From contig JACQDL010000064.1 of NCBI GenBank assembly GCA_016201065.1, positions 1 to 64,000 of the forward strand: a DNA stretch of 64,000 nt, in the 5' to 3' direction. This DNA is from Actinomycetota bacterium (lineage in GTDB: Bacteria; Actinomycetota; Actinomycetes; Mycobacteriales; JACQDL01). Below, in pieces: positions 6,895 through 14,783 of the stretch. Position 1 is the stretch's first letter. Each line of letters begins with the position of its first letter. The notes beneath the pieces are model-generated. The model worked only from the letters and a program-made list of their open reading frames with translations, had not been told where the DNA came from and ran no database searches. The translations under genes and the position numbers were made by a program.

Positions 6895-8202
6895 TCAGCC
6901 TCGCCCGAGCCGGGCCAGCAAGGCGGTCGAGGCGACCGGGTACGCGCCCGAACGTCTGACCCCGTCGGCGACCTCACGATCGGCCGAGACCACGGCGACC
7001 GGGCGGCCGAACGGCTCGGCGGCGACCAACCGCCGGATCAGCTCGTCGGCAGACTGGCCGGACGGGCTGAACAGCACCCGAACCCCGCGGGGCGCCGGCG
7101 GCATGGCGGGCGGCCGGTCCGCGCCGTCGTACACGCAGGTCACCTCGGCACCGGTGCGGGCCGCGAGCACGGCAAGCCCCTGGGTGAGGCGGCTACGTTG
7201 AGTAGCTAACGGTAGATCGCCATAGCCGGTCTTTGTCACGTTGTAGCCGTCCACGATCAGGTGCACCCGCGGCAGCTCCAGCAGCCGGTCGAGGAAGCCA
7301 AGATCGTCACCACGGGGACCGATCCGGGGTGGGAGGACGGCCTGGTCGGCCTCCGCCACCCGGCCGTCGGCCGTGACCAGGTCACCGGGACGGTGCTCGG
7401 TGGGGGCGACCGCGAGCTCGCGGCGCAGCCCCTGCACGGCCCCCGCCACCGTCTCCAGCAGCAACCACAACCTCGCCTCGTCCGTGTTGCGGGCGACCCG
7501 GTCCGCCCTGCGCGCCGCGTCCGCGGCGTCCCCGGCCTCGGCGAGCCGCTGCTTCAGCCGACGGATCTCCGCCTGGGTTGCCGCGTCGGTGGCCGCATCA
7601 TGCTGCCGCAGTTCGGCCAGCGCCTGGACCGCCTCGTCCCGGGCCCGCTCGGCCGACCGGAGCTGACCGGTCAGCTGACGCAACTGCCGGCGCAGCGCGT
7701 CACCGGCCTCGCCGGCCGCGGTAGCGGCCTCCTCCGCCCTGCTGGCCTGCGCGCGCAGCTCCGACCTGGCCTGGTCGAGCTCACCACGCAACGCGCTGAC
7801 GAGCTCGTCCCGGTCGGCGGACCGCAATCGCTCGGCCCGCTCGGCCAGCGCGCGCTCGGCCCGCTCGACGTGACCGGACCACCCGTCGGGACGGATCAGG
7901 TAGGCGGCCACCGCGAGCTCGACCGGATCCGCCGCGGCTGGCACGACCGCCTGCCGGACCGCCTCGGCGATCGCCGGCTGCTCGCGCTCCACCGCCTCAG
8001 CGACCCGCAGCCGGAACAGTGGCTCGGTCTCCAGCGCCGCCGCCAGCGCGGACCTGGCGAGCCTCGCCCGCTTGGCGGGGGCGAACCGCGCCGCTGCCCG
8101 TAATGACGCCGGCACCTCATCCGGGGGCAGCCGGCCCAGGGCGTCCGCAGCCAGTGCGATGACCCGTTGCCGCACCGGCTCCGGCAGCAGCGTGCTGGAC
8201 AC
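6895..8202 (-). CDS. NYN-domain (YacP-like) putative RNase with long coiled coil
   Basis: The 435-residue protein has a helical N-terminal region, an Ala/Arg/Glu-rich coiled coil (about 115-240) and a C-terminal NYN/PIN-like domain: HLIVDGYNVTK (Asp318 to Asn321), TCVYDGADRP (358-363) and VVSADREV (404-411) supply the conserved acidic residues. NYN domains are metal-dependent RNases; YacP/Rae1 cuts mRNA in the ribosome A site in Bacillus. The coiled coil is an addition to that core. The GTG start at 8202 follows an AGGGGG. It is divergent from the DEDD-GIY-YIG gene with 186 bases between starts. RNA cleavage is inferred from the family. Confidence 0.85.
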   Translation of the reverse strand: MSSTLLPEPVRQRVIALAADALGRLPPDEVPASLRAAARFAPAKRARLARSALAAALETEPLFRLRVAEAVEREQPAIAEAVRQAVVPAAADPVELAVAAYLIRPDGWSGHVERAERALAERAERLRSADRDELVSALRGELDQARSELRAQASRAEEAATAAGEAGDALRRQLRQLTGQLRSAERARDEAVQALAELRQHDAATDAATQAEIRRLKQRLAEAGDAADAARRADRVARNTDEARLWLLLETVAGAVQGLRRELAVAPTEHRPGDLVTADGRVAEADQAVLPPRIGPRGDDLGFLDRLLELPRVHLIVDGYNVTKTGYGDLPLATQRSRLTQGLAVLAARTGAEVTCVYDGADRPPAMPPAPRGVRVLFSPSGQSADELIRRLVAAEPFGRPVAVVSADREVADGVRRSGAYPVASTALLARLGRG

Positions 8203-8309
8203 CCTGAGACCCCCTTGACACTCCACGTCGCCCGCACCCGCGTGGGCGATGTGGGGTCGAGGGTAGCCAGCAAGGTCAACGCTCGGCGCGGACCGCCGAT
8301 CGGACCAGC

Positions 8310-8352
8310 CCCGGACGCCCCCCCGGACGCCCCCGGATGGCCCCCGGACGGC
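8310..8352 (+). repeat. Short CCCCGGACG-type direct repeats in the divergent promoter region
   Basis: Between the NYN and DEDD-GIY-YIG genes, four near-copies of CCCCGGACG (one reads CCCCGGATG) occur at roughly 10-12 base spacing. They lie 40-80 bases before the GTG chosen for the plus-strand gene. They may be a protein-binding array or simple GC-rich slippage; nothing decides between the two. Confidence 0.4.
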
Positions 8353-8388
8353 GAGATTCCGTCGGTGCCGGTCGGTACCGTCCACGAC

Positions 8389-10209
8389 GTGTCCTCGACC
8401 GCCACCACGTTCGTGCAGGCGTCGTTCGACGAGCTGGGCGAGCCACTGCGGGAGATGACCTTCTGCGTCGTCGACCTGGAGACCACCGGCGTGGCCCCGG
8501 ACTCCGCGGAGATCACCGAGATCGGCGCGGTCAAGGTGCGTGGTGGCGCGGTCCAGGCCGAGTTCCACTCCCTGCTCGACCCGGGTGGTCCGATCCCCGC
8601 GTTCATCACGGTGCTGACCGGCATCACCGACGCCATGGTGGTCAGCGCGCCCCGGCTGCCCGCGGTGCTCCCGGCGTTCCTGGAGTTCGCCCGGGGATCG
8701 GTGCTGGTCGCCCACAACGCGCCGTTCGACGTGGGGTTCCTCAAGGTCGCCTGCGCCCGGCACGGCTACCCGTGGCCCGGACTCCGGGTGTTGGACACCG
8801 CGATGCTGGCCCGACGGGTCCTGGTCCGCGATGAGGCGCCCAACTGCAAGCTCGCGACGCTGGCCCGGCTCTTCGGTGCCGGCACGACACCCGACCACCG
8901 GGCGCTGTCCGACGCCCGCGCGACCGTCGACGTGCTGCACGGGCTGCTGGAGCGGGTGGGCGCGCTGGGCGTGCAGTCCTACCAGGAGCTGGTCACCTAC
9001 AGCGGCCTGGTCCGGCCCGAGCGGCGGCGCAAGCGGCACCTGGCCGAACCGTTGCCACACGCCCCCGGCGTCTACCTGTTCCGCGATGCCGAGGGCCGGC
9101 CGCTGTACGTGGGCAAGAGCAACGATCTGCGGAACCGGGTGCGGTCCTACTTCACCGCCGGGGAGACCCGGTCCCGGATGGCCGAGATGGTGGGGCTCGC
9201 CGAGCGGGTCGACGCGGTGGTCTGCGCGCACGGCCTGGAGGCGGAGGTGCGTGAGCTGCGGCTGATCGCCGAGCACAAGCCGCGGTACAACCGGCGGTCG
9301 AAGTTCCCCGAGCGTGCGGTGTGGGTCACGGTCACGGTCGAGCCGTTCCCCCGGCTGTCGATCATCCGCACGCCGCGCGGACCCGCCGCCGAGGGCGGCA
9401 GCTACCTCGGGCCGTTCGGGTCGCGCCGGCTCGCCGAGCAGGCCGTGGCCGCCGTGTACGAGGCGCTGCCGTTGCGGCAGTGCGGGGGGCGGCTCCCGCT
9501 GACCCCCCGGCGGTCGGCGTGCGCCCTGGTCGAGCTCGGCCGGTGCGGCGGTCCCTGCGTGGGCGCGGAGAGCAGGACCGCGTACGGCGAACACGTCGCC
9601 ACGTTCAGCTCCGCGGTCGCCGGCGACCTGCGGCCGCTGGTGGAGCCGGTGCTGCACCGGATCGAGGTGCTGTCCGGTCAGCGCCGGTACGAGGACGCGG
9701 CCACGCTGCGGGATCGGCTGGCGGTCCTGGTCCGCGCCGCCGACCGGGTCCAGCGGCTGACCACGCTCGCCGGGATCGCGAGCCTCGTCGCGGCCCGCCC
9801 GGCGGGCGCCGGCGGATGGGAGCTGGCCCTGGTCCGGCACGGGCGGCTGGCCGGCGCCTCGACGGTACCCCAGGGCGCCGCGCCCCGGCCCTACGTCGAC
9901 GCGCTGCTGGCCACCGGGCAGACCGTGCTGCCGGCCACCGGGCAGACCGTGCTGCCGGCCGACCCGCCAGCCTTCGGCACGGTGCCGTACCTCGCCGGTG
10001 GTGTGGAGGAGAGCGAGTGCGTGCAGCGCTGGCTCGACGGCCCGGGGGTGCGGCTGGTGGAGCTGGACGGCCAGTGGGCGACGCCACCGCACGGCGGTGG
10101 CCGGTGGCGGCGCTGGCTGGAGCTCGCCACCGCCGGGCAGCGGGGCCAGGTCGACCCGTTCGCGGACCGGCGGCGACTGGTTCCCGGCCAGACCCGGACA
10201 GGAACCTGA
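8389..10209 (+). CDS. DEDD exonuclease / UvrC-like GIY-YIG fusion protein
   Basis: About 606 residues. The N-terminal domain is a DnaQ-type 3'-5' exonuclease: VVDLETTG (Asp29, Glu31), AHNAPFD (Asp114) and DHRALSDA (His170, Asp175) give the full DEDDh set. It is followed by a GIY-YIG nuclease domain like the UvrC N-terminus (GVYLFRDAEGRPLYVGKSND, near 227-246) and a UVR-like helix pair (SGQRRYEDAATLRDRLAVL). The C-terminal RNase H-like half of true UvrC is absent. Such fusions are known in actinobacteria as DEDD exonuclease domain proteins and are probably repair enzymes. The GTG at 8389 is one of two plausible starts (8365 is the other); neither has a clear ribosome site. A 24-base tandem repeat lies near the 3' end. 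Confidence 0.87.
   Translation: MSSTATTFVQASFDELGEPLREMTFCVVDLETTGVAPDSAEITEIGAVKVRGGAVQAEFHSLLDPGGPIPAFITVLTGITDAMVVSAPRLPAVLPAFLEFARGSVLVAHNAPFDVGFLKVACARHGYPWPGLRVLDTAMLARRVLVRDEAPNCKLATLARLFGAGTTPDHRALSDARATVDVLHGLLERVGALGVQSYQELVTYSGLVRPERRRKRHLAEPLPHAPGVYLFRDAEGRPLYVGKSNDLRNRVRSYFTAGETRSRMAEMVGLAERVDAVVCAHGLEAEVRELRLIAEHKPRYNRRSKFPERAVWVTVTVEPFPRLSIIRTPRGPAAEGGSYLGPFGSRRLAEQAVAAVYEALPLRQCGGRLPLTPRRSACALVELGRCGGPCVGAESRTAYGEHVATFSSAVAGDLRPLVEPVLHRIEVLSGQRRYEDAATLRDRLAVLVRAADRVQRLTTLAGIASLVAARPAGAGGWELALVRHGRLAGASTVPQGAAPRPYVDALLATGQTVLPATGQTVLPADPPAFGTVPYLAGGVEESECVQRWLDGPGVRLVELDGQWATPPHGGGRWRRWLELATAGQRGQVDPFADRRRLVPGQTRTGT
9911..9958 (+). repeat. 24-bp tandem repeat, two perfect copies, inside the DEDD-GIY-YIG gene
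   Basis: Positions 9911-9934 and 9935-9958 are identical and in frame, giving ATGQTVLP twice. The copies are perfect, so the duplication is recent or actively maintained. It lies in the poorly conserved C-terminal region and keeps the frame. Confidence 0.95.
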
Positions 10210-10228
10210 CCTACGACGTACGAGGTGT

Positions 10229-10570
10229 TCAGTGTGGCGGGTGCTGGCAGGTGGGGTGCGCGCACCACGCCAAACCGAGGTAGCCGGGTGGGGCGCCCAG
10301 CCCGTGGGCGATCCGTGCGAGCACGTTGTAGGCGCGGACCTGGCGGCCGTGGATGATCGCGCACACCTCCGGTTGGGATTGCCTGGTGAGCGCACCGATC
10401 GTGTTCTGGCTGTAGCCGCCGGCCTGTAGCCGCCGGTAGACCGCCGTCAGGTCATGGCGGGCCAGCGCCGCGCGCATCGCCGGCTCCTCCCACAGATCCT
10501 CAGGTGGCCGCCTCGGTGGTGACCACGATCGGGAAGCCCGCCCAACGGCCGTCACCTCCCGCCCACTCAC
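10229..10570 (-). pseudogene. N-terminal remnant of an XRE-type regulator
   Basis: The 113-residue frame contains DLWEEPAMRAALARHDLTAV then GGYSQNTIGALTRQSQPEVC and RAYNVLARIAHGLGAPPGYLGLAW. This matches the first ~80 residues of large actinobacterial regulators that carry a TPR region of several hundred residues after the helix-turn-helix. Here the protein ends abruptly with CAHPTCQHPPH, and the stop lies 20 bases from the end of the convergent DEDD gene, so the TPR part is missing. The ATG at 10477, preceded by GGGAGGAG, is a possible start, but it would cut into the first conserved helix. Most likely a decayed gene. Confidence 0.6.
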
Positions 10571-10737
10571 ACGCGACGCGGCGGCAGTCGCATCGCGGCC
10601 GGAGTACGGATCGGGATCGGGGTCATCAGCTGCCCTCCTGCCTTCGCCGTCGCCGGGCAGTCACGGGCTGCCGTTGACGAGTCAGCGTGGTCGTGAGCTT
10701 GCTGATCCGCTCGGGCAGCTACAGTGACGTTGGCTTT

Positions 10738-10763
10738 ATGCTAAAGCAGAATGACATTAGCAT
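10738..10763 (+). promoter_or_regulatory. Inverted repeat ATGCTAA-N12-TTAGCAT, candidate operator
   Basis: A perfect 7-base inverted repeat with a 12-base spacer lies about 100 bases before the Scr1-type regulator gene, in the most AT-rich stretch of the area. The symmetry and spacing suit a dimeric helix-turn-helix protein. It may be the regulator's own operator; the sequence shows only the symmetry and location. Confidence 0.5.
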
Positions 10764-10864
10764 TCCGATAGAGGCAATAGGCTGACTGGATGAACCAGCA
10801 GGGCTGCTCATCCCGCTCCGCGAGGTGGCGGCAGACTGCTCCCGTCTGATCAGGAAGGTTCTTC

Positions 10865-11716
10865 GTGCCGCCTCGGGTCGTACCGACCGTCCGCCGCCGG
10901 CGCCTGGCCGAGCTGTTGAAGCAGCTCCGCAACCAGGCCGGCCTGTCCATCGAAGACGTGGCTGCCCAGTTCGAGTGGTCGGCGAGCAAGCTGTACCGGA
11001 TCGAGCGGGCGGCGCACGGCGTCTCGGTGAGCGACGCTCGCCTGCTACTGGACCTGTACGGCGTCAGCAGCCGGCATGACGAGGTGCTTTCGCTGGTCCG
11101 CGACGCCAAGGAGCGCGGCTGGTGGCACAGCTACGGCGACGCCCTACCTGAGCCTTTCGCGGCGTATGTCGGGCTGGAGCAGGACGCGACGTCCATGGCG
11201 GGCTACTCGAACGAGCTGGTTCCCGGGCTCCTGCAGACTGAGGAGTATGCCAGGGCAGTCCGGCGCGCCTACCTGCACAACGACGACGAAGGGACCACCG
11301 AGCGCTGGCTGGCAGTCCGCAGCAAACGGCAGGCCAGGTTGACCGGTGACGACCGGCTGACCTACTGGGTGGTGCTCAACGAAGCCGTGCTGCATCGACC
11401 GGTTGGTGGCCAGGAAGTCATGAACGCTCAGCTGCGCCACATGATCGAGCTGTCCAACCTGCCCAACGTCACGATCCAGATCCTTCCGTTCGCCGCTGGC
11501 GCCCATCCAGCCATGGACGGCTCCTTCACGATCGTCAGGTTCGTCGACCAAGCCGCGCCTGCCATCGTCTACAGCGAACACCCGACGAGCTGCCTGTACC
11601 TTGAGCGAAGCAGCGACACAGCGCGGTATACGCTCATTTTCGACCACGTTCGGGCACGTGCGCTGGACCCGGACCGGTCCATCGGCATGGTTGCGAGCTT
11701 GATCTTGCAGACCTAG
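10865..11716 (+). CDS. Scr1-type helix-turn-helix regulator (XRE HTH + DUF5753)
   Basis: The 283-residue protein has an XRE helix-turn-helix (LAELLKQLRNQAGLSIEDVA ... SASKLYRIERA, about 12-55) and a DUF5753 domain (ELVPGLLQTEEYARAVRRAY near 115-135, then IELSNLPNVTIQILPF). It shares its architecture, but not close identity, with the regulator at 742-1599. The GTG start at 10865 follows AGGAAGG. The next gene, 19 bases downstream, is a DUF397 protein; Scr1-like regulators and DUF397 proteins commonly act as pairs in Streptomyces and relatives. It probably binds the inverted repeat upstream (inference). Confidence 0.88.
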   Translation: MPPRVVPTVRRRRLAELLKQLRNQAGLSIEDVAAQFEWSASKLYRIERAAHGVSVSDARLLLDLYGVSSRHDEVLSLVRDAKERGWWHSYGDALPEPFAAYVGLEQDATSMAGYSNELVPGLLQTEEYARAVRRAYLHNDDEGTTERWLAVRSKRQARLTGDDRLTYWVVLNEAVLHRPVGGQEVMNAQLRHMIELSNLPNVTIQILPFAAGAHPAMDGSFTIVRFVDQAAPAIVYSEHPTSCLYLERSSDTARYTLIFDHVRARALDPDRSIGMVASLILQT

Positions 11717-11735
11717 CCCACAGAAGGAGAGCACG

Positions 11736-11948
11736 ATGTCCGCACCCGATCTGTCCCGTGCCAGGTGGCGCAAGAGCACCTACAGCGGCAACAACGGCGG
11801 CTGCGTCGAGGTGGCCTTCCTCGACGGCGGCCAGGTAGCCGTCCGGGACACGAAGCAGCTCGGCCAAGGTCCGGTCCTGGTCTTCACCCCACCCGAGTGG
11901 GACGCCTTCCTCAAGGGAGCCAAGGCGGAGGAGTTTGATCCCGACTGA
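11736..11948 (+). CDS. DUF397 domain protein
   Basis: The 70-residue protein has the DUF397 pattern: WRKSTYSGNNGGCVEVAF, then VAVRDTKQ and FTPPEWDAFLKGAKAEEFD. DUF397 proteins are small cytoplasmic partners of Scr1-type regulators; in studied cases the pair behaves as regulator and antagonist. It starts with ATG after AAGGAG and is coupled to the upstream regulator by 19 bases. The whole module is two genes, unlike the cluster at the left edge, which has DUF6879 instead. Confidence 0.93.
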   Translation: MSAPDLSRARWRKSTYSGNNGGCVEVAFLDGGQVAVRDTKQLGQGPVLVFTPPEWDAFLKGAKAEEFDPD

Positions 11949-11973
11949 CCTACCAGCCAGCGACGCGCACACA

Positions 11974-12060
11974 AGATTCGCAGATGCCTGCACGCTGCGA
12001 GGCTGGTCCCAGCAGCGGCTCGCCGATGCGGCCGGCTACCGCATTTCGGTCCGGGCCACC
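11974..12060 (+). pseudogene. Scrap of a helix-turn-helix gene
   Basis: One frame reads RFADACTLRGWSQQRLADAA and then GYRISVR. RGWSQQRLADAAGY is the helix 2-3 portion of an XRE helix-turn-helix. There is no start codon or ribosome site, and the frame runs on without similarity into the 3' end of modC on the other strand. With the truncated regulator at 10229-10570 it suggests that the 10.2-12.1 kb segment gathered pieces of regulator genes. Confidence 0.3.
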
Positions 12061-12088
12061 GCCATCGGTACGACAAGTCGTCGGTGGG

Positions 12089-13171
12089 TCACGCCGGGTA
12101 GACGGTGATCTCGACCGCCTTCACCGAGGCCCACACCGCGACACCGGGGGCCAGGCCGAGGTCGGCCACCGCGGCCGGGGTGACCTCGGCGAGGACGTCC
12201 GGCGGGCCGGCCAGCCGCACCCGGATCGTGCCCGCCACCGGCTCCAGGTCGACGACGGTCGTCGGCCACCGGTTGCGCGGGCTGCCCTCCGGCAGGACCC
12301 GGTACAGCGCCACCGCCGTCGGTGGGAACGCGACGAACGCCGGCCCCGGCGTCGGCCGGCCGACCGCGAGCTCGCCACCCCCGTCGAGCCGGACCGCACC
12401 GCCCTCCCCCACCCCCCGGTACAGGTTCAGCCCGACCAGACCGGCGACGTAGCCGGTGCGCGGATGCCGGGCCACCTCCACGGGTGAGCCCACCTGGACC
12501 ACCCGACCCGTTTCCAGGACCGCGATCCGGTCAGCCAGCACCATCGCGTCCAGCGGGTCGTGGGTCACCACGAGGCACCGCCCGTCGTACGCCGCGACCA
12601 GCCGGCGCAGCTCGCCCCGCAGGGCCGCCCGGGTGCCCACATCGAGGGCCGCGAGCGGCTCGTCGAGCAGCAGCAGCGCCGGCTCGGTGGCCAGCGCCCG
12701 GGCCAGCGCCACCCGCTGGGCCTGCCCGCCGGACAGGGTGTCGGGCTTCCGCCCGGCGTACCCGGCCAACCCGACCCGATCGAGCCAGCCGGCCGCCGCG
12801 GCGCGGGCCGCCGCCCGCTGCTGACCGCGCACCCGCAGCCCGAAGGCCACGTTGTCCAGCGCCGTCAGGTGCGGGAAGAGCCGGTAGTCCTGGAAGACGT
12901 ACCCCACCGGACGGCGCTCGGGCGGCACCCGCCGGCCGGCCACGACATCCTCCAGGATGGTCGGGCCGATCCGCACCGTGCCGGCGAGCAGCCGGTCCAG
13001 ACCGGCCAGGGCGCGCAGCATCGTCGTCTTGCCGGCACCGTTCGGCCCGACGACCACCAGCACCTCACCGGCCGGCACGGTCAGCTCGGCGGCCAGCTCG
13101 AAGCTGCCCCGCCGGACCCGGAGGGCGACCTCCAGCGGGTCCCTGGTCGAGTAGGCGATCTCGGACCTCAC
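12089..13171 (-). CDS. modC: Molybdate ABC transporter ATP-binding protein ModC
   Basis: The 360-residue protein is an ABC ATPase with Walker A GPNGAGKTT, Q-loop region YVFQDYRLFPH, signature LSGGQAQRVALARAL and Walker B LLLLDEP. Residues after about 280 form a TOBE/Mop domain (TTVVDLEPVAGTIRVRL ... VWASVKAVEITV) typical of ModC, where it binds oxyanions and regulates transport. It hydrolyses ATP at the inner membrane face to drive molybdate uptake through ModB. The GTG start overlaps the modB stop. Last gene of the four-gene mod operon. Tungstate cannot be excluded as a substrate. Confidence 0.9.
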   Translation of the reverse strand: MRSEIAYSTRDPLEVALRVRRGSFELAAELTVPAGEVLVVVGPNGAGKTTMLRALAGLDRLLAGTVRIGPTILEDVVAGRRVPPERRPVGYVFQDYRLFPHLTALDNVAFGLRVRGQQRAAARAAAAGWLDRVGLAGYAGRKPDTLSGGQAQRVALARALATEPALLLLDEPLAALDVGTRAALRGELRRLVAAYDGRCLVVTHDPLDAMVLADRIAVLETGRVVQVGSPVEVARHPRTGYVAGLVGLNLYRGVGEGGAVRLDGGGELAVGRPTPGPAFVAFPPTAVALYRVLPEGSPRNRWPTTVVDLEPVAGTIRVRLAGPPDVLAEVTPAAVADLGLAPGVAVWASVKAVEITVYPA

Positions 13172-13983
13172 CCGATCGCTCCGCTGACCCACCGCCCGCG
13201 CAGCCCCACCAGGACCAGCACCGACACCGCCAGCAGGACCAGACTCAACGCGACCGCGCCGTCGACGTCGCTTTCCAGCGCGAGGTACGCCGCGATCGGG
13301 ACCGTCTCGGTCCGGCCCGGGTAGCTGCCGGCGAAGGTGATCGTCGCACCGAACTCGCCGAGCGCCCGGGCCCAGCACAGCATCGCCCCGGCCGCGACAC
13401 CGGGCGCCATCAGCGGGAGGGTCACCCGGCGGAACACCTCCCACCGGGACGCGCCGAGGACCACCGCGGCCTCCTCATACCGGCGGTCCACGCCGTGCAG
13501 CGCGCCCTCCACCGCGATGACGAGGAACGGCATCGCCACGAACGCCTCGGCGAGCACGACCGCCGCCGTGCTGAACGGCAGGCTCACCCCGAACCACGAG
13601 TCCAGCAGCCGGCCGATGACCCCGCGCCGGCCGAAAGCCAGCAGCAGCGCGACCCCGCCGACCACCGGCGGCAGCACCAGCGGCACCGTCACCAGCGCCC
13701 GCAGGAGCCGCTTGCCCCGGAACGAGCTTCGCGCCAGGACCCAGGCCAGCGGGACCCCGAGCAGCAGGCTCACCGCGGTCGCCGCGGTCGCCGAGACCAG
13801 GGACAGCCGCAGCGCGGTGCGCACCACCGGGCCGGCCAGGTGGGCGGGCAGGGTCCGCCACGGTGCCCGGGCCAGCAGCGCGGCCAGCGGGAGGACCAGG
13901 AACGCCACGCCGACGGACGCCGGCAGCCATAGCGCGGCCGGCGTCGCGGTCCGGTGCCCGGGGTCAGACCCGACGCGGGTCAC
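13168..13983 (-). CDS. modB: Molybdate ABC transporter permease ModB
   Basis: The 271-residue integral membrane protein has five to six hydrophobic spans and the permease EAA loop YEEAAVVLGASRWEVFRRVTLP. WARALGEFGATITFAGS is characteristic of the ModB/CysT group. It forms the membrane channel with ModC bound at the EAA loop and ModA delivering substrate from outside. The GTG start overlaps the modA stop and its stop overlaps the modC start, so the three are translationally coupled. Confidence 0.92.
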   Translation of the reverse strand: MTRVGSDPGHRTATPAALWLPASVGVAFLVLPLAALLARAPWRTLPAHLAGPVVRTALRLSLVSATAATAVSLLLGVPLAWVLARSSFRGKRLLRALVTVPLVLPPVVGGVALLLAFGRRGVIGRLLDSWFGVSLPFSTAAVVLAEAFVAMPFLVIAVEGALHGVDRRYEEAAVVLGASRWEVFRRVTLPLMAPGVAAGAMLCWARALGEFGATITFAGSYPGRTETVPIAAYLALESDVDGAVALSLVLLAVSVLVLVGLRGRWVSGAIG

Positions 13984-14783
13984 GGCAGGATGAACCCGGC
14001 GTCCCTGAGCACGGTCCGGCCGGTGCGGGAGAGCACAAGGTCGACGAACGCGCGCGCCGCGACCGGGTTCGGGGCGTGGGACACCACCCCGATCGGGTAG
14101 TCGTTGACCGCCACCGTGGCGTCGGGGATGTCGACGCCGACGACCGTCCCGGCGGCCGACCGCACGTCGGTGCGGTAGACCAGACCGGCGTCGACCTCGC
14201 CGAGCTTCACCAGGGAGAGCACCAACTTCACGTCCTTGGCCAGGGTGACCGGATGCGCGGCAACGCCGGCCGCGCGCAGCACCGTATCGGCGGCCGCACC
14301 GCACGGCACCTGTGGCGCGCACAGCGCGAGCCGGAGACCGGGTCGGGCCAGGTCGGCGACGCCGGTGACGTGTCCCGGGTTGCCGGGTGGGACGGCGATG
14401 GCCAGCACGTTGCGGGCAAAGGTCCGCGTATCGCCGGCGATCTCACCGGCCTTGCGGACGGTCTCCATCGGCTCCGGGGCCGCCGGGGCGAACACGTCCG
14501 CCGGCGCACCCTGGGTGATCTGGGCGGCGAGGGTGGTGCTCGCCCCGAAGCTGAGGGTGACCCGGACGCCGGGATGCGCCGCCTCGAACTCCCGCCCCAG
14601 GGTGCCGAACGACTCGGTCAGCGAGGCCGCCGCGAGCACCGTCAGCGGACCGGCGACGCCGGTCGTCTCCGACCGCGCGCTCCCAGTGTGGGCACAGCCG
14701 GCCGTGAGCAAGGCACCGGCGAGCCCCACCGTGCCCCATCCATGCCGCCTCATCTTCGGGCGCCTCATCTTCGGGCGCCTCAT
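13980..14783 (-). CDS. modA: Molybdate-binding lipoprotein ModA
   Basis: The 267-residue protein has a lipoprotein signal with lipobox LTAGC near residue 29, then a periplasmic-binding-protein fold: LTVLAAASLTESFG, FGASTTLAAQITQGAPADVF and DAGLVYRTDV carry the usual oxyanion-contacting residues. It would capture molybdate outside the cell, anchored to the membrane. The start is unusual: ATGAGGCGCCCGAAG is repeated twice and followed by a third ATGAGGCG, so three ATGs (14783, 14768, 14753) are in frame. The first overlaps the regulator stop (ATGA) and has GAGG seven bases upstream, so it is chosen. Confidence 0.9.
   Translation of the reverse strand: MRRPKMRRPKMRRHGWGTVGLAGALLTAGCAHTGSARSETTGVAGPLTVLAAASLTESFGTLGREFEAAHPGVRVTLSFGASTTLAAQITQGAPADVFAPAAPEPMETVRKAGEIAGDTRTFARNVLAIAVPPGNPGHVTGVADLARPGLRLALCAPQVPCGAAADTVLRAAGVAAHPVTLAKDVKLVLSLVKLGEVDAGLVYRTDVRSAAGTVVGVDIPDATVAVNDYPIGVVSHAPNPVAARAFVDLVLSRTGRTVLRDAGFILP
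14754..14783 (-). repeat. 15-bp tandem repeat carrying successive start codons of modA
   Basis: Two perfect copies of ATGAGGCGCCCGAAG, followed by a partial third (ATGAGGCG), put three in-frame ATGs at the 5' end of modA and lengthen the basic n-region of its signal peptide (MRRPK units). Confidence 0.95.

Noticed and set aside
8203-10395. Long minus-strand extension of the NYN gene across the DEDD gene
   Set aside because: No protein features before the GTG at 8202; the plus strand has DEDD and GIY-YIG motifs here.
12322-13932. 536-codon plus-strand frame opposite modC and modB
   Set aside because: Arg/Pro-rich, no motif, and wholly antisense to the ABC transporter genes.
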